Shown here: piece by piece, positions 37,178 to 45,635 of the stretch | Layout of the letters: the number at the start of each line of letters is the position of its first letter | How positions within the stretch are numbered: the first letter of the stretch is position 1 | Assembly: GCF_000744705.1 (NCBI RefSeq) | Contig: NZ_JQML01000001.1 | Location: 2,108,001 to 2,172,000, forward strand | DNA length: 64,000 nucleotides | Source: Streptacidiphilus albus JL83 | GTDB taxonomy: Bacteria; Actinomycetota; Actinomycetes; Streptomycetales; Streptomycetaceae | Reading direction: 5' to 3' | The notes under the pieces: generated by a model | What the model was told of the DNA's origin: nothing | Seen by the model: the letters and a program-made list of their open reading frames with translations, nothing else | The model's database searches: none | Position numbers and translations under genes: made by a program

Positions 37178-37641
37178 CAGGCCTCGGCGCCGGGGGCGGA
37201 CTTGGCCCCGGACTCGACGCGCTTCTTCAGCCCGGCGAGGGCGCGGTCGATGATGACCTTCTCTGCCTTCCGCTTGATCATGCCGAGCATCGGGATCTTG
37301 ACGTCCACGGCGAGCTGGTAGGTCACCTCGGTGCCGCCGCGCCCGGCCGGGGCCAGGCTGTAGGAGCCGTCCAGGGCCCGCAGCATCTGGCTCTTCACCA
37401 GGGTCCAGCTGACCTTGCGCTCGCCGTCCCAGGTGTAGGCGAGGACGTGCTCGTCCTTGATCGCCCCGGCGTCGAGCAGCAGCCGGACCTGCTCGGCGCG
37501 GCCGTCCGGGTGCTCGGCGAGCACCTCGATCTCCTTGACCTCGCCGGTCCACGCCGGGTAGGCCGCGAAGTCCGCGATGACCGCCATGATCTCGGCCGGG
37601 GTCGCGTCGATCGTGGTACTCGACCTGGTGTGCTCCGCCAT
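37177..37641 (-). CDS. SRPBCC-family lipid-binding-like protein
   Basis: A 154-residue START/Bet v1-like protein (ATPAEIMAVIADFAAYPAWTGEVKEIEV, then a long C-terminal helix with KAEKVIIDRALAGLKKRVE). The fold encloses a hydrophobic cavity for lipids or aromatic ligands. It corresponds to Rv2185c, which likewise neighbours the ArsA-like gene Rv2184c. Translational coupling suggests that the two proteins act together, perhaps in lipid or protein transfer. The ATG at 37641 follows GGAGG. Confidence 0.88.
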   Translation of the reverse strand: MAEHTRSSTTIDATPAEIMAVIADFAAYPAWTGEVKEIEVLAEHPDGRAEQVRLLLDAGAIKDEHVLAYTWDGERKVSWTLVKSQMLRALDGSYSLAPAGRGGTEVTYQLAVDVKIPMLGMIKRKAEKVIIDRALAGLKKRVESGAKSAPGAEA

Positions 37642-37694
37642 CGGGTGGCCTCCGCGTCTCGTCATGCCTGGCTTGACCCTGGAAGGTTATCGCC

Positions 37695-38462
37695 TCACCA
37701 CTCCATGACCCATGGCCGTCCCGTCGACCTGAAGTGCCCCACGTTGACGCACTCGGTCCGGCCGATCCGCATCCGCCGGGCGAGCGGCTGGTGGACATGG
37801 CCGAACAGCACGTGACCTGGGCGGTTTCGGTGGATCGCGTCCAGCACCGCCTCGCTCCCGCGCTCGAAGCGGCGGGCCACGGTGTCGTAGGTGAGGTCGG
37901 GGACGGCGGGCGGGATGTGGCAGCAGAGGACGTCGACCGCGCCCACCGCCGCGATCTTGGCGGCGTAGGTCTCCTCGTCCACCTCGTAGGGGGTGCGCAT
38001 GGGCGAGGGCAGCCCGCCGCCGACGAAGCCGAAGGTCCGTCCGCCGAGCTCGATCACCTGGCCGTCGAGCACGGTCACCCCGTCGTGGGCGAACTCGGGC
38101 CAGAGCCGGGGGATGTCGACATTGCCGTAGGTGGCGTAGGTCGGGGTCGGGAAGGCGGCGAAGAGCTCCGCGTACTGCCGGCGGACGGCGGCCTCGGTGG
38201 CCTGCTCTCGGTCGATCTCCAGACCGGCCCAGAGCGCCCGGGAGAAGTCGCGCGCCTCGTCGAAGCGCCGGGCGTTCCGCAGCGCCACGATCCGGGAGGC
38301 GTTCTCGGCGCCGAAGAGGTCGGGGAAGATCCCCCGGGAGTGGTCGGCGTAGTCGAGGAAGAGGATCAGGTCGCCCAGGCAGAGCAGGGCGTCGGCGCCC
38401 TCCCCCGACCTGGCGAGCGCCTCGCTGTTGCCGTGTACGTCGCTGACCACATGCACCCTCAT
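37695..38462 (-). CDS. Calcineurin-like metallophosphoesterase
   Basis: This 255-residue protein has the dimetal motifs VVSDVHGN (D and H), LCLGDLILFLD (GD), TYGNVD (GN in place of GNHD), VLCCHIPP (H) and LFGHVHQPL (GHxH). It hydrolyses a phosphoester whose identity is unknown. The ATG at 38462 lies 7 bases after a TAGGGT -10 box with no clear ribosome-binding site, which suggests leaderless translation; a GTG 9 bp earlier is possible. Confidence 0.9.
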   Translation of the reverse strand: MRVHVVSDVHGNSEALARSGEGADALLCLGDLILFLDYADHSRGIFPDLFGAENASRIVALRNARRFDEARDFSRALWAGLEIDREQATEAAVRRQYAELFAAFPTPTYATYGNVDIPRLWPEFAHDGVTVLDGQVIELGGRTFGFVGGGLPSPMRTPYEVDEETYAAKIAAVGAVDVLCCHIPPAVPDLTYDTVARRFERGSEAVLDAIHRNRPGHVLFGHVHQPLARRMRIGRTECVNVGHFRSTGRPWVMEW

Positions 38463-38709
38463 GGCGGCCACCCTAGAGCGCCCGGGGTTCTTACCGGCAG
38501 GTCACCTCCCTCCTGCCGTACTGTTCGACACGGCGCATGCACGGTCGTCCCCGGGTGGTCCCGGAGCCGGTCCGGGGTCCGGACCACCGGAAACCTGCCG
38601 CTCACACGAATGTGACACTTGGAACACAATCGCCTGAGCCCCTACCCGAGCATGCCTACTGGGAAGTAACGTCCTGGCGTCCCGCAGCGTCGCAGACCGA
38701 GGAGCAGTC

Positions 38710-40506
38710 GTGCGCGAGTTCAGCCTTCCGGCCCTTTACGAGGTGCCGAGCGGCGCAGACCTCACCGATTCCATCCACCGCAACGCCGAGCGCCATCCGG
38801 ACGTCGCCGTGGTGAGCGGGAAGATCGACGGCCGGTGGCAGGACTTCACCGCCACCGAGTTCCTGGCCCAGGTCCGCGCCGCCGCCAAGGGCCTGGTCGC
38901 GGCCGGCGTCGAGGCCGGCGACCGGGTCGCGCTGATGTCCCGCACCCGGTACGAGTGGACGCTGCTCGACTTCGCCGTCTGGTGCGCCGGCGGGATCACC
39001 GTCCCGGTGTACGAGACCTCCTCCGCCGAGCAGGTCGAGTGGATCCTCGGCGACTCCGGCGCGGTCGCCTGCATCACCGAGCTGCCGCGCCACGACGCCG
39101 TGGTCGGCGAGATCCGGGAGCGGCTGCCGGCCCTGCGCGAGCTGTGGCAGATCGAGTCCGGGGCCGTCGCCGAGCTCACCCGGCTCGGCGCCGAGGTCCC
39201 GGACGCGGTGATCGAGGAGCGCCGGGCGACGCTGGGCCCGGACACCATCGCCACCATCGTCTACACCTCGGGCACCACCGGCCGCCCCAAGGGCTGTCAG
39301 CTGACCCACGCCAACTTCCTGGCCGAGCTGGGGAACGTCACCGCCCGGCTGACCCCGCTGTTCCGCACCGGCGAGTCCTCGGTGCTGCTGTTCCTGCCCG
39401 AGGCCCACGTCCTCGGCCGGATCGCCGAGATCGCCGCCGCGATGGCCCCGGTCCGGCTCGGCCACCTGCCCGACATCAAGGACGTCGTCGCCGAACTGGC
39501 GACGTTCCGGCCCACGCTGATCCTGGGCGTCCCCCGGGTCTTCGAGAAGGTCTACAACTCGGCCCGGGCCAAGGCGCAGAGCGAGGGCAAGGGCAGGATC
39601 TTCGACCGCGCCGCCGACATCGCCATCGCCTACAGCCGGGCCCTGGACCACGGCGGCCCCTCGCTGGCGCTCAAGATCCAGCACAAGTTCTACGACGCCC
39701 TGGTCTACGGCAAGCTGCGAGCCGCCCTCGGCGGCCGGGCCACCCACGCGATCTCCGGCGGCGCCCCGCTGGGCGAGCGGCTCGGCCACTTCTTCCGCGG
39801 CGTCGGCTTCACCGTGCTGGAGGGCTACGGCCTGACCGAGACCTGTGCGGCCACCGCCTTCAACCCGCACGACGCCCCGCGCATCGGCACCGTCGGCCAG
39901 CCGCTGCCGGGCTCCTCGATCCGGATCGCCGAGGACGGCGAGGTGCTGCTCAAGGGCCCGCAGGTGTTCACCGGCTACTGGCAGAACCCGACCGCCACCG
40001 CCGAGGCGCTGCACGACGGCTGGTTCGCCACCGGCGACGTCGGCAACCTGGACGCGGACGGCTACCTCACCATCACCGGCCGGAAGAAGGAGATCATCGT
40101 CACCGCCGGCGGCAAGAACGTCGCCCCGGCCGTGATCGAGGACCGGATCCGGGCCTACCCGCTGATCGGCGAGTGCATGGTGGTCGGCGACCGCCGCCCG
40201 TTCATCGCCTGTCTGATCACCATCGACCCGGACTTCTTCCCGACCTGGAAGAAGCTGAACAACAAGCCGGCCGGGGCCACCGTGGCCGACCTGCTGCAGG
40301 ACGCCGACCTGCTGGCCGCCGTCCAGTCGGCGATCGACGACGGCAACGCGGCGGTCTCGCACGCCGAGGCGGTGAAGAAGTTCCACATCCTGGACAGCGT
40401 CCTGTCCGAGGAGTCCGGCCACCTCACCCCCTCGCTCAAGCTCAAGCGGGCGCTGGTGCTGAAGGACTTCGACGCCGAGATCGAGGCGCTCTACACCAAG
40501 CGCTGA
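38710..40506 (+). CDS. Long-chain acyl-CoA ligase (FadD15-like)
   Basis: A 598-residue AMP-forming ligase that activates fatty acids to acyl-CoA. The P-loop is VYTSGTTGRPKGCQLTH, the adenine motif is GYGLTETCAATAFN, the hinge region is YLTITGRKKEIIVTAGGKNVAP and the catalytic Lys lies near the C-terminus in SLKLKRALVLKDF. Length and order fit FadD15 (Rv2187c), which also precedes pimB in M. tuberculosis. The GTG at 38710 follows GGAGCAG. It is divergent from the phosphoesterase and convergent with the PimB'-type gene. Confidence 0.92.
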   Translation: MREFSLPALYEVPSGADLTDSIHRNAERHPDVAVVSGKIDGRWQDFTATEFLAQVRAAAKGLVAAGVEAGDRVALMSRTRYEWTLLDFAVWCAGGITVPVYETSSAEQVEWILGDSGAVACITELPRHDAVVGEIRERLPALRELWQIESGAVAELTRLGAEVPDAVIEERRATLGPDTIATIVYTSGTTGRPKGCQLTHANFLAELGNVTARLTPLFRTGESSVLLFLPEAHVLGRIAEIAAAMAPVRLGHLPDIKDVVAELATFRPTLILGVPRVFEKVYNSARAKAQSEGKGRIFDRAADIAIAYSRALDHGGPSLALKIQHKFYDALVYGKLRAALGGRATHAISGGAPLGERLGHFFRGVGFTVLEGYGLTETCAATAFNPHDAPRIGTVGQPLPGSSIRIAEDGEVLLKGPQVFTGYWQNPTATAEALHDGWFATGDVGNLDADGYLTITGRKKEIIVTAGGKNVAPAVIEDRIRAYPLIGECMVVGDRRPFIACLITIDPDFFPTWKKLNNKPAGATVADLLQDADLLAAVQSAIDDGNAAVSHAEAVKKFHILDSVLSEESGHLTPSLKLKRALVLKDFDAEIEALYTKR

Positions 40507-40524
40507 GGCCTGCGGAGGGCCGCG

Positions 40525-41655
40525 CTACAGCAGACCCTCCAGCCGGTGGGCGAGCAGGTCCCAGCGCCAGTTCTGCTCGACCCACTCCCGGCCGCGCGCG
40601 CCCAGCCGGGCGCGCAGCTCCGGATCCTGAAGCAGCGTCAGCAGCCGCTCGGTGAGCGCCTGGAGGTCGCGCCCGGGGACGACGTAGCCGGTCTCGCCCT
40701 CCAGCACCGCGTCCGGGGCGCCGCCGGAGTCGCCGGCCACCACCGGCAGGCCGGTGGCGCTGGCCTCCAGGTAGACGATGCCCAGGCCCTCGACGTCGAG
40801 GCCGCCGCGCCGGGTCCGGCAGGGCATGGCGTAGACGTCGCCGGCCCCGTAGTGCGCCGGGAGCTCCGCCCAGGGCACGGCGCCGGTGAACCGGACCGAG
40901 CCGGCCACGCCGGTCCCGGCCGCGAGGCGTTCCAGGTCGGCCCGGTAGGGGCCGTCGCCGACGATCAGCAGCACCGCGTCCGGGATCCGGGCGAGCACCC
41001 CGGGCAGGGCGCGGATCAACGTGTCCTGGCCCTTGCGCGGCACCAGCCGGGAGACGCAGACGATCACCGGACGGTCCGTCAGCCCGAGCCGGGCCCGGAC
41101 CTCGGCCCCGCCGGAGTCCGGGTGGAAGGTCTTCTCGTCCACGCCCGGCGGCACCTGCACCATCCGGGACGCGGCCTTCGGGCCGACCGCCGCGGCGATC
41201 CGGGAGCGGGTGTACTCGCCCAGATAGGTGAGGGTGTCGGTGCCCGCGCCGATCCGGTGCAGCAGCTGCCGGGAGCCCGGGAGCTGGGCCCAGGCGGCCT
41301 CGTGACCGTGCGTCATGCCGAGCAGCCGCTCCGCCCCGGCCCGGCGCAGCGCGGGCGCCATCAGCCCGAGCGGCGCCGCCGCGCCGAACCAGACCGAGCC
41401 GCAGTCCTCCGCCCGCAGGATCTCGACGGCCCGCCTGGTCACCCGGGCCGTGGGCAGCAGCATCGAGCTCCGGTCGCGGACCACCTGGAAGGGCTGCCCG
41501 GCGTCGAAGCGGGCGACCTCGCGCCCGTCCCGCCAGGTCGACGCGTAGACCACGATCCGTCCGGCGGGCATCCGCACCGCCATGTTGTGGACGAAGGTCT
41601 GAATGCCTCCGGGTCGGGGCGGGAAGTCGTTGGTGACGATCAGCGTGGTGTGCAT
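40525..41655 (-). CDS. GT4 glycosyltransferase, PimB'-type mannosyltransferase
   Basis: The 376-residue GT-B enzyme begins TLIVTNDFPPRPGGIQTFVH, with the GGIQ donor loop of PimB/PimB' proteins. VSRLVPRKGQDTLI and the GT4 motif LDVEGLGIVYLEASATGLPVVAGDSGG complete it. By similarity and synteny to Rv2188c it probably transfers mannose from GDP-mannose to phosphatidylinositol monomannoside. The neighbouring GT87 enzyme and acyltransferases support glycolipid work. The ATG at 41653-41655 lacks a strong ribosome-binding site. Confidence 0.9.
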   Translation of the reverse strand: MHTTLIVTNDFPPRPGGIQTFVHNMAVRMPAGRIVVYASTWRDGREVARFDAGQPFQVVRDRSSMLLPTARVTRRAVEILRAEDCGSVWFGAAAPLGLMAPALRRAGAERLLGMTHGHEAAWAQLPGSRQLLHRIGAGTDTLTYLGEYTRSRIAAAVGPKAASRMVQVPPGVDEKTFHPDSGGAEVRARLGLTDRPVIVCVSRLVPRKGQDTLIRALPGVLARIPDAVLLIVGDGPYRADLERLAAGTGVAGSVRFTGAVPWAELPAHYGAGDVYAMPCRTRRGGLDVEGLGIVYLEASATGLPVVAGDSGGAPDAVLEGETGYVVPGRDLQALTERLLTLLQDPELRARLGARGREWVEQNWRWDLLAHRLEGLL

Positions 41656-41841
41656 GGTCCGGCGGCTTGCCCTTCGAGGTCCTCGGAGCGGGGGTGGCTG
41701 ATCCGTACGATAGGGCAGCACGGCCGCCCCACCGACCGCCGGCCCGAGCGTCGGCCCGACCGTCAGCGAGGAACCATCGCCAGTCAGTCCGCCGTCCGGT
41801 CCCTCGTCCGCCGCCCGTGGGCGCCGCCGCTGGCCTGGGCG

Positions 41842-43020
41842 GTGAGCCGGACCCTGCTGCTGCTCGCGGTGACCGACGTGCTGCCGTTCGGCGGGCTCGC
41901 GCTCACCAGCGACGTCAAGGTGATCTACCAGGGCTGGGCCCAGGTGCTGCAGACCGGCACCTTCCCGCTGGACGACATGACCTGGCAGTATCCGCCGCTG
42001 GCGGCGCTGGTGATGGTGGCGCCGGGATGGCTGCCCTGCTCGTACTTCACCGGCTTCCTGGTGCTGGTGGTGGTCTGCGACGCGCTGGCCGGGGCGCTGC
42101 TGCTGCGGGCCGCGCGGCGCGGCGGCTCGGGCGCCGGGGTGTGGCTCTGGGTGGCCGGGGTGCCGCTGCTCGGGCCGACCGTGTACTGCCGCTTCGACCT
42201 GGTGGTGTCGGCGGTGGCGATGGCCGGCCTGCTGGCGGCGGCCCGGCGGCCGGTGCTCGGCGGGGTGCTGGCCGGGCTGGGCGCGATGCTGAAGGTCTGG
42301 CCGCTGCTGACGGTGCTGGGCCTGCCCCGGGGGCGGCGGACCCGGGACGCCTGGGCCGCCGTCGCCGGCTCGGCGCTGGCGGTCGGCTTCGTCTGCGCGG
42401 TGACCATGAACGGCGCCTTCTCCTTCCTCCGCTTCCAGGCCGACCGAGGGGTGGAGGTGGAGTCGCTGGGCGCGCTGCCGTTCGAGGCGGCGCACCTGTT
42501 CGGCTGGCCCGGCACCGCCGCGATGAACTACGGCTCGGTCGAACTCCTCGGCCCCGGCGTGGCGTTGGTCGGCCATGCGATGGTGGCGCTGTCGCTGGGC
42601 GGCTTCGGCTGGCTGCTGCTGTGGCGGGCCAGGTCCCGGCGCTGGAGCGCGGCCACGCCGGCCGACGCGGCGCTGGCCGCGCTGCTGCTGTTCGTGGTGA
42701 CCAGCCGGGTGATCAGCCCGCAGTACCTGGTCTGGCTGATCGGGCTGGCCGCCGTCTGCCTGACCCACCGGCGGACCACCCAGCGGCCGGTGGCCTGGCT
42801 GCTGCTGGCGGCGGGCGCGATGACCTTCCTGGAGTTCCCGCTGCTGTTCGGCCAGGTGATGAACTTCGGCCTGTTCGGCAGCCTGGCGCTGGTGCTGCGC
42901 AACCTGCTGCTGGCGGCGGCGGCGCTGCTCTCCTGCCGTCGGCTGTGGCGCGGCAGCGTCGCGGCGGAGCCGGCGGTCAGCGCAGGGCCGCGAGCAGATC
43001 GGCTCGCCACAGCGCGGTGA
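41842..43020 (+). CDS. GT87-family (GT-C) membrane mannosyltransferase, start uncertain
   Basis: At least 392 residues with about ten membrane helices. The first loop carries LTSDVKVIYQGWAQVLQTG and DDMTWQYPPLAAL, the acidic GT-C site seen in Rv2181-type alpha-1,2-mannosyltransferases that use polyprenyl-phosphomannose. The coordinates use the first in-frame GTG (41842). Conserved-looking sequence extends 22 codons further upstream (SAVRSLVRRPWAPPLAWA), where an ATC at 41776 stands just after AGCGAGGA. No ATG, GTG or TTG lies there. The 3' end overlaps the convergent metallopeptidase gene by 44 bp. Confidence 0.85.
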   Translation: MSRTLLLLAVTDVLPFGGLALTSDVKVIYQGWAQVLQTGTFPLDDMTWQYPPLAALVMVAPGWLPCSYFTGFLVLVVVCDALAGALLLRAARRGGSGAGVWLWVAGVPLLGPTVYCRFDLVVSAVAMAGLLAAARRPVLGGVLAGLGAMLKVWPLLTVLGLPRGRRTRDAWAAVAGSALAVGFVCAVTMNGAFSFLRFQADRGVEVESLGALPFEAAHLFGWPGTAAMNYGSVELLGPGVALVGHAMVALSLGGFGWLLLWRARSRRWSAATPADAALAALLLFVVTSRVISPQYLVWLIGLAAVCLTHRRTTQRPVAWLLLAAGAMTFLEFPLLFGQVMNFGLFGSLALVLRNLLLAAAALLSCRRLWRGSVAAEPAVSAGPRADRLATAR

Positions 43021-44248
43021 AGTCGGCCAGCCCGGTGCCGATGGAGCGGCGCAGCCCGGTGTCGACGGCCGCCTGCTGCCCGCCGCTGCCGCCGGTGGCG
43101 GCGACCGCCCGGTAGAACGCCACCAGTCCGGGCTCGCCGTGCCGCAGCACGATGCTCCGGCAGGCGCACCAGGCCTGCTGGTAGTGGGCGGCCAGGTCGG
43201 GGGCGGTGCCGTCGAAGGCGTCGTCGGCGGGCAGGGCCTCCGGGACCCGGCCGGCGGCGAGGTCGGCGGCCAGCTCGGGGCAGATCTGCCGGGGGCTGCG
43301 GCCGGTGCCGAGGTAGCCGGTCCAGTTGGCGGCGCCCTCGGCGAGCCAGCGCGGGGTCCAGGTGTCGGTGATGGCCCGGGTCGCCACATGGGTGGTCTCG
43401 TGGGTGGTCACCACCCGTAGGCCGAGGTCGTTCAGGGTGGCCCAGACCGGCGGGTTGAGGGTGATCCGCTCGGTCCGCCCGGCCTCGGCCGCGCCGTACT
43501 CGCCGCTGGTGACGGCGGCGACGGCGGTGAAGTCGGCCGGGTCGACCCCGAGCAGGCTGCCGAACCCGGCGGCGGTGTCGGGCACCAGCAGCACGGTGCG
43601 CTGCCCCCAGCCGTCGCCCCAGACCGCGCTGACGTCGGTGACCGCCCGGTCCGCCAGCGCCGCGAGCGACCGCAGCCCGGCGGCTCCGCCCAGCCCGAGC
43701 ACCAGGCTGTGGCGGCCGTGGACGGCGGTGACCGGGCCGAGGTCCCAGAGCTCGACGTCGCCGCCGGGGTGGTCGTCGTCCGAGCCGAGGTACCAGTCGC
43801 CCGAGCTGTCGCTGCTCGGCTGGGTGAAGGTCGGATACCAGGTGGCGGTGACCGGTTCGCTGTCGAATCCGGCCAGCCGGTAGTCCAGCCGCACCCGGGC
43901 CGCCTGTCGGGCGCCGGAGCCGAGGGCGGGCGGCAGCGGATAGGCGTCCAGCGCCAGCAGCCGGTACTGCCAGGACGCCAGCGGGACCTGGGCGAGGTTG
44001 CCCAGCCACTGCTGCTGGGCGGTGCGCAGCCCGGCCGACCCGGGGAGCACGGTCGCCGCCAGCGCGGCCGGGTCCCGTCGCAGCACGGCCGCGGCGCGCC
44101 GGTCCAGCGCCGCCTGGATCCCGGCGGCAGCGGTCGCGCGGCTGCCGCCGGAGTGCCGGAGCAGCGCCCCGCCGGCCACCACGCCCGCCGCCGCGACGCC
44201 GCCGGCCAGCAGCAGCCCGCGCCGCGAGGGCGCGCCGGGTATCGGCAT
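42977..44248 (-). CDS. Tat-type exported zinc metallopeptidase-like protein
   Basis: A 423-residue protein whose N-terminus SRRGLLLAGGVAAAGVVAGG has twin arginines and a hydrophobic stretch, indicating export by Tat or a membrane anchor. The zinc-binding motif is HETTH in VVTTHETTHVATR, and a downstream Glu in PRWLAEGAANW is the likely third ligand, as in gluzincins. The N-terminal 200 residues form an NTF2-like or unassigned domain. Its substrate is unknown. The gene's 3' end overlaps the GT87 gene, so the two convergent transcripts share 44 bp. Confidence 0.82.
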   Translation of the reverse strand: MPIPGAPSRRGLLLAGGVAAAGVVAGGALLRHSGGSRATAAAGIQAALDRRAAAVLRRDPAALAATVLPGSAGLRTAQQQWLGNLAQVPLASWQYRLLALDAYPLPPALGSGARQAARVRLDYRLAGFDSEPVTATWYPTFTQPSSDSSGDWYLGSDDDHPGGDVELWDLGPVTAVHGRHSLVLGLGGAAGLRSLAALADRAVTDVSAVWGDGWGQRTVLLVPDTAAGFGSLLGVDPADFTAVAAVTSGEYGAAEAGRTERITLNPPVWATLNDLGLRVVTTHETTHVATRAITDTWTPRWLAEGAANWTGYLGTGRSPRQICPELAADLAAGRVPEALPADDAFDGTAPDLAAHYQQAWCACRSIVLRHGEPGLVAFYRAVAATGGSGGQQAAVDTGLRRSIGTGLADFTALWRADLLAALR

Positions 44249-44261
44249 CAGACTCGGACCA

Positions 44262-45326
44262 TCAGACTCGGACCACCTCTGCGATCGGCATGTCGGCGGC
44301 GCGCTCGTAGCGCACCCGGGCTCCAGGGTAGGGGGCGTGGATGACCATCCCGTTGCCCGCGTACATCCCGACGTGGTGCCGGTCGCCGAAGAAGATCACC
44401 AGGTCGCCCGGCCGGGCCTGGCCGAACGGGATGCTGCGCCCGGCGAAGGCCTGGCCCTGCGAGGTGCGCGGCAGCGCCACCCCGGCGTGCCGCCAGGACC
44501 AGTACATCAGCCCCGAGCAGTCGAAGGCCCCGGGGCCGGTCGCCCCGTAGACGTAGGGCCGGCCGATGGCGCTGCGGGCCGCCGCCAGCGCGATCGCGGC
44601 GCCGCTGCTGGCCGGGCCCTGGTCGCCGGGCAGGGCCACCCCGGCGGCCTGCGCGGCCGCGGCCGCGGCCGAGTCCTCGGCCTGGGCGAGCTGGTCGCGC
44701 TCGCTGCCGCTGAGGGTGGACAGCAGCGCCTGGGCCCGGCCGAGCCGGTGCTGCACCTCGGCCTTGCTGCCGGCGATGAGCCGGCGGACCTGCTCCAGCC
44801 GGTTCAGCTCGGACAGCGCCACTCCCCGGTCCTCGGCCAGCTGCCGCTGCTCGTCGCGGACGTTCTGCAGCAGCGCCGCGAGCGAGCCGTCCGCCTGCTG
44901 CAGCGCGGTCGCGCGCTGCAGGTACTGCTCGGGGTCGGAGCTGAACATCAGGTCCATCAGCGGGTCGAGGCCGCCGCCCTGCCGGTACTCCGCGGCGGCG
45001 AGCGACCCCATGCTCTGGGTCAGGAGGTTGACGTCCTGCTGCTCGTCGGCGACGTGCTGCTCGATCAGCGCGACCTGTCGCTGCAGCGCGTGCTCCTGCT
45101 CGACCGCGCCGTCGTAGCGCTGGCCGGCCACCTCGGCCTGCCCGTAGAGCGCGTCGACCTGCTGCTTGACCCCGTCCGGCGTGGTCGGTGCGCCGGGGTC
45201 GGCGAGGGCGCTGCCACCGCCGGCCACCAGGGCGGCCGAGGCGGCGGCGAGGGTCACGGCGGTGCGGGAGAGTGATCCCACGCCGGAAAGCCGTCCCAGT
45301 GCTCGGGTACGTCGGTGGGACGCCAC
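44262..45326 (-). CDS. Secreted NlpC/P60 (C40) peptidoglycan hydrolase, copy A
   Basis: The 354-residue exported protein has a signal peptide (TAVTLAAASAALVAGGGSALA), a long coiled coil (about residues 45-215) and a C-terminal NlpC/P60 domain. The catalytic set is Cys in FDCSGLMYW, His in RHHVGMYAG and His in MVIHAPYPG. It cleaves stem peptides in peptidoglycan. The GTG at 45326 (VASHRR) is chosen because its paralogues share the same start, and GGAG lies 9 bases upstream. It is the last of four tandem copies read on this strand, with its own promoter at 45451-45480. Confidence 0.93.
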   Translation of the reverse strand: MASHRRTRALGRLSGVGSLSRTAVTLAAASAALVAGGGSALADPGAPTTPDGVKQQVDALYGQAEVAGQRYDGAVEQEHALQRQVALIEQHVADEQQDVNLLTQSMGSLAAAEYRQGGGLDPLMDLMFSSDPEQYLQRATALQQADGSLAALLQNVRDEQRQLAEDRGVALSELNRLEQVRRLIAGSKAEVQHRLGRAQALLSTLSGSERDQLAQAEDSAAAAAAQAAGVALPGDQGPASSGAAIALAAARSAIGRPYVYGATGPGAFDCSGLMYWSWRHAGVALPRTSQGQAFAGRSIPFGQARPGDLVIFFGDRHHVGMYAGNGMVIHAPYPGARVRYERAADMPIAEVVRV

Positions 45327-45450
45327 CTGGGCGAACTCCATTCGTCCGGTGCCCGGCCCGGGGGCGGGACGCCGGCTGCGTCCGCTCGGACCAGGCCGCC
45401 CCCGGTGCCGCCCGGGGAGGGCGGTCGACGCTGCGGAGGGCCGATCGCAG

Positions 45451-45480
45451 ACGTTAGCGACTCGGACGTATCGCGTCCAA
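45451..45480 (-). promoter_or_regulatory. Predicted promoter of NlpC/P60 copy A
   Basis: On the minus strand TTGGAC (45475-45480) and TAACGT (45451-45456) are spaced by 18 bp, a good vegetative-type match. Transcription would start near 45444, leaving a leader of about 118 bases with no riboswitch-like motif. Confidence 0.6.
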
Positions 45481-45565
45481 ACCCCCCGCACTACGAAAAT
45501 AAGTGCGAAATACGCTCATGGGGTTGAAATCGCACGTCGCACGGGGGTTGACGGGTGGTAACGCA

Positions 45566-45599
45566 ACGGGCCCGACCCCTCGGGAGAGGTCGGGCCCGT
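45566..45599 (-). terminator. Hairpin terminator after NlpC/P60 copy B
   Basis: ACGGGCCCGACC (45566-45577) and GGTCGGGCCCGT (45588-45599) form a perfect 12-bp stem with a 10-base loop. It begins 37 bp after the copy B stop. With the copy A promoter it fills the 309-bp gap 45327-45635. Confidence 0.75.
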
Positions 45600-45635
45600 A
45601 CGGCCGTTTGGGTGTTCTGCCCGGCGGCGCTCCGC

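Noticed and set aside
40525-43389. A 954-codon open frame on the minus strand
   Set aside because: Only its 3' part is the PimB'-type gene; the upstream half is Pro/Gln/Arg-rich shadow of the GT87 and metallopeptidase genes in another frame.
45327-45444. Possible riboswitch in the leader of NlpC/P60 copy A
   Set aside because: The 118-base leader lacks the ydaO-type conserved blocks and shows no convincing alternative structure.
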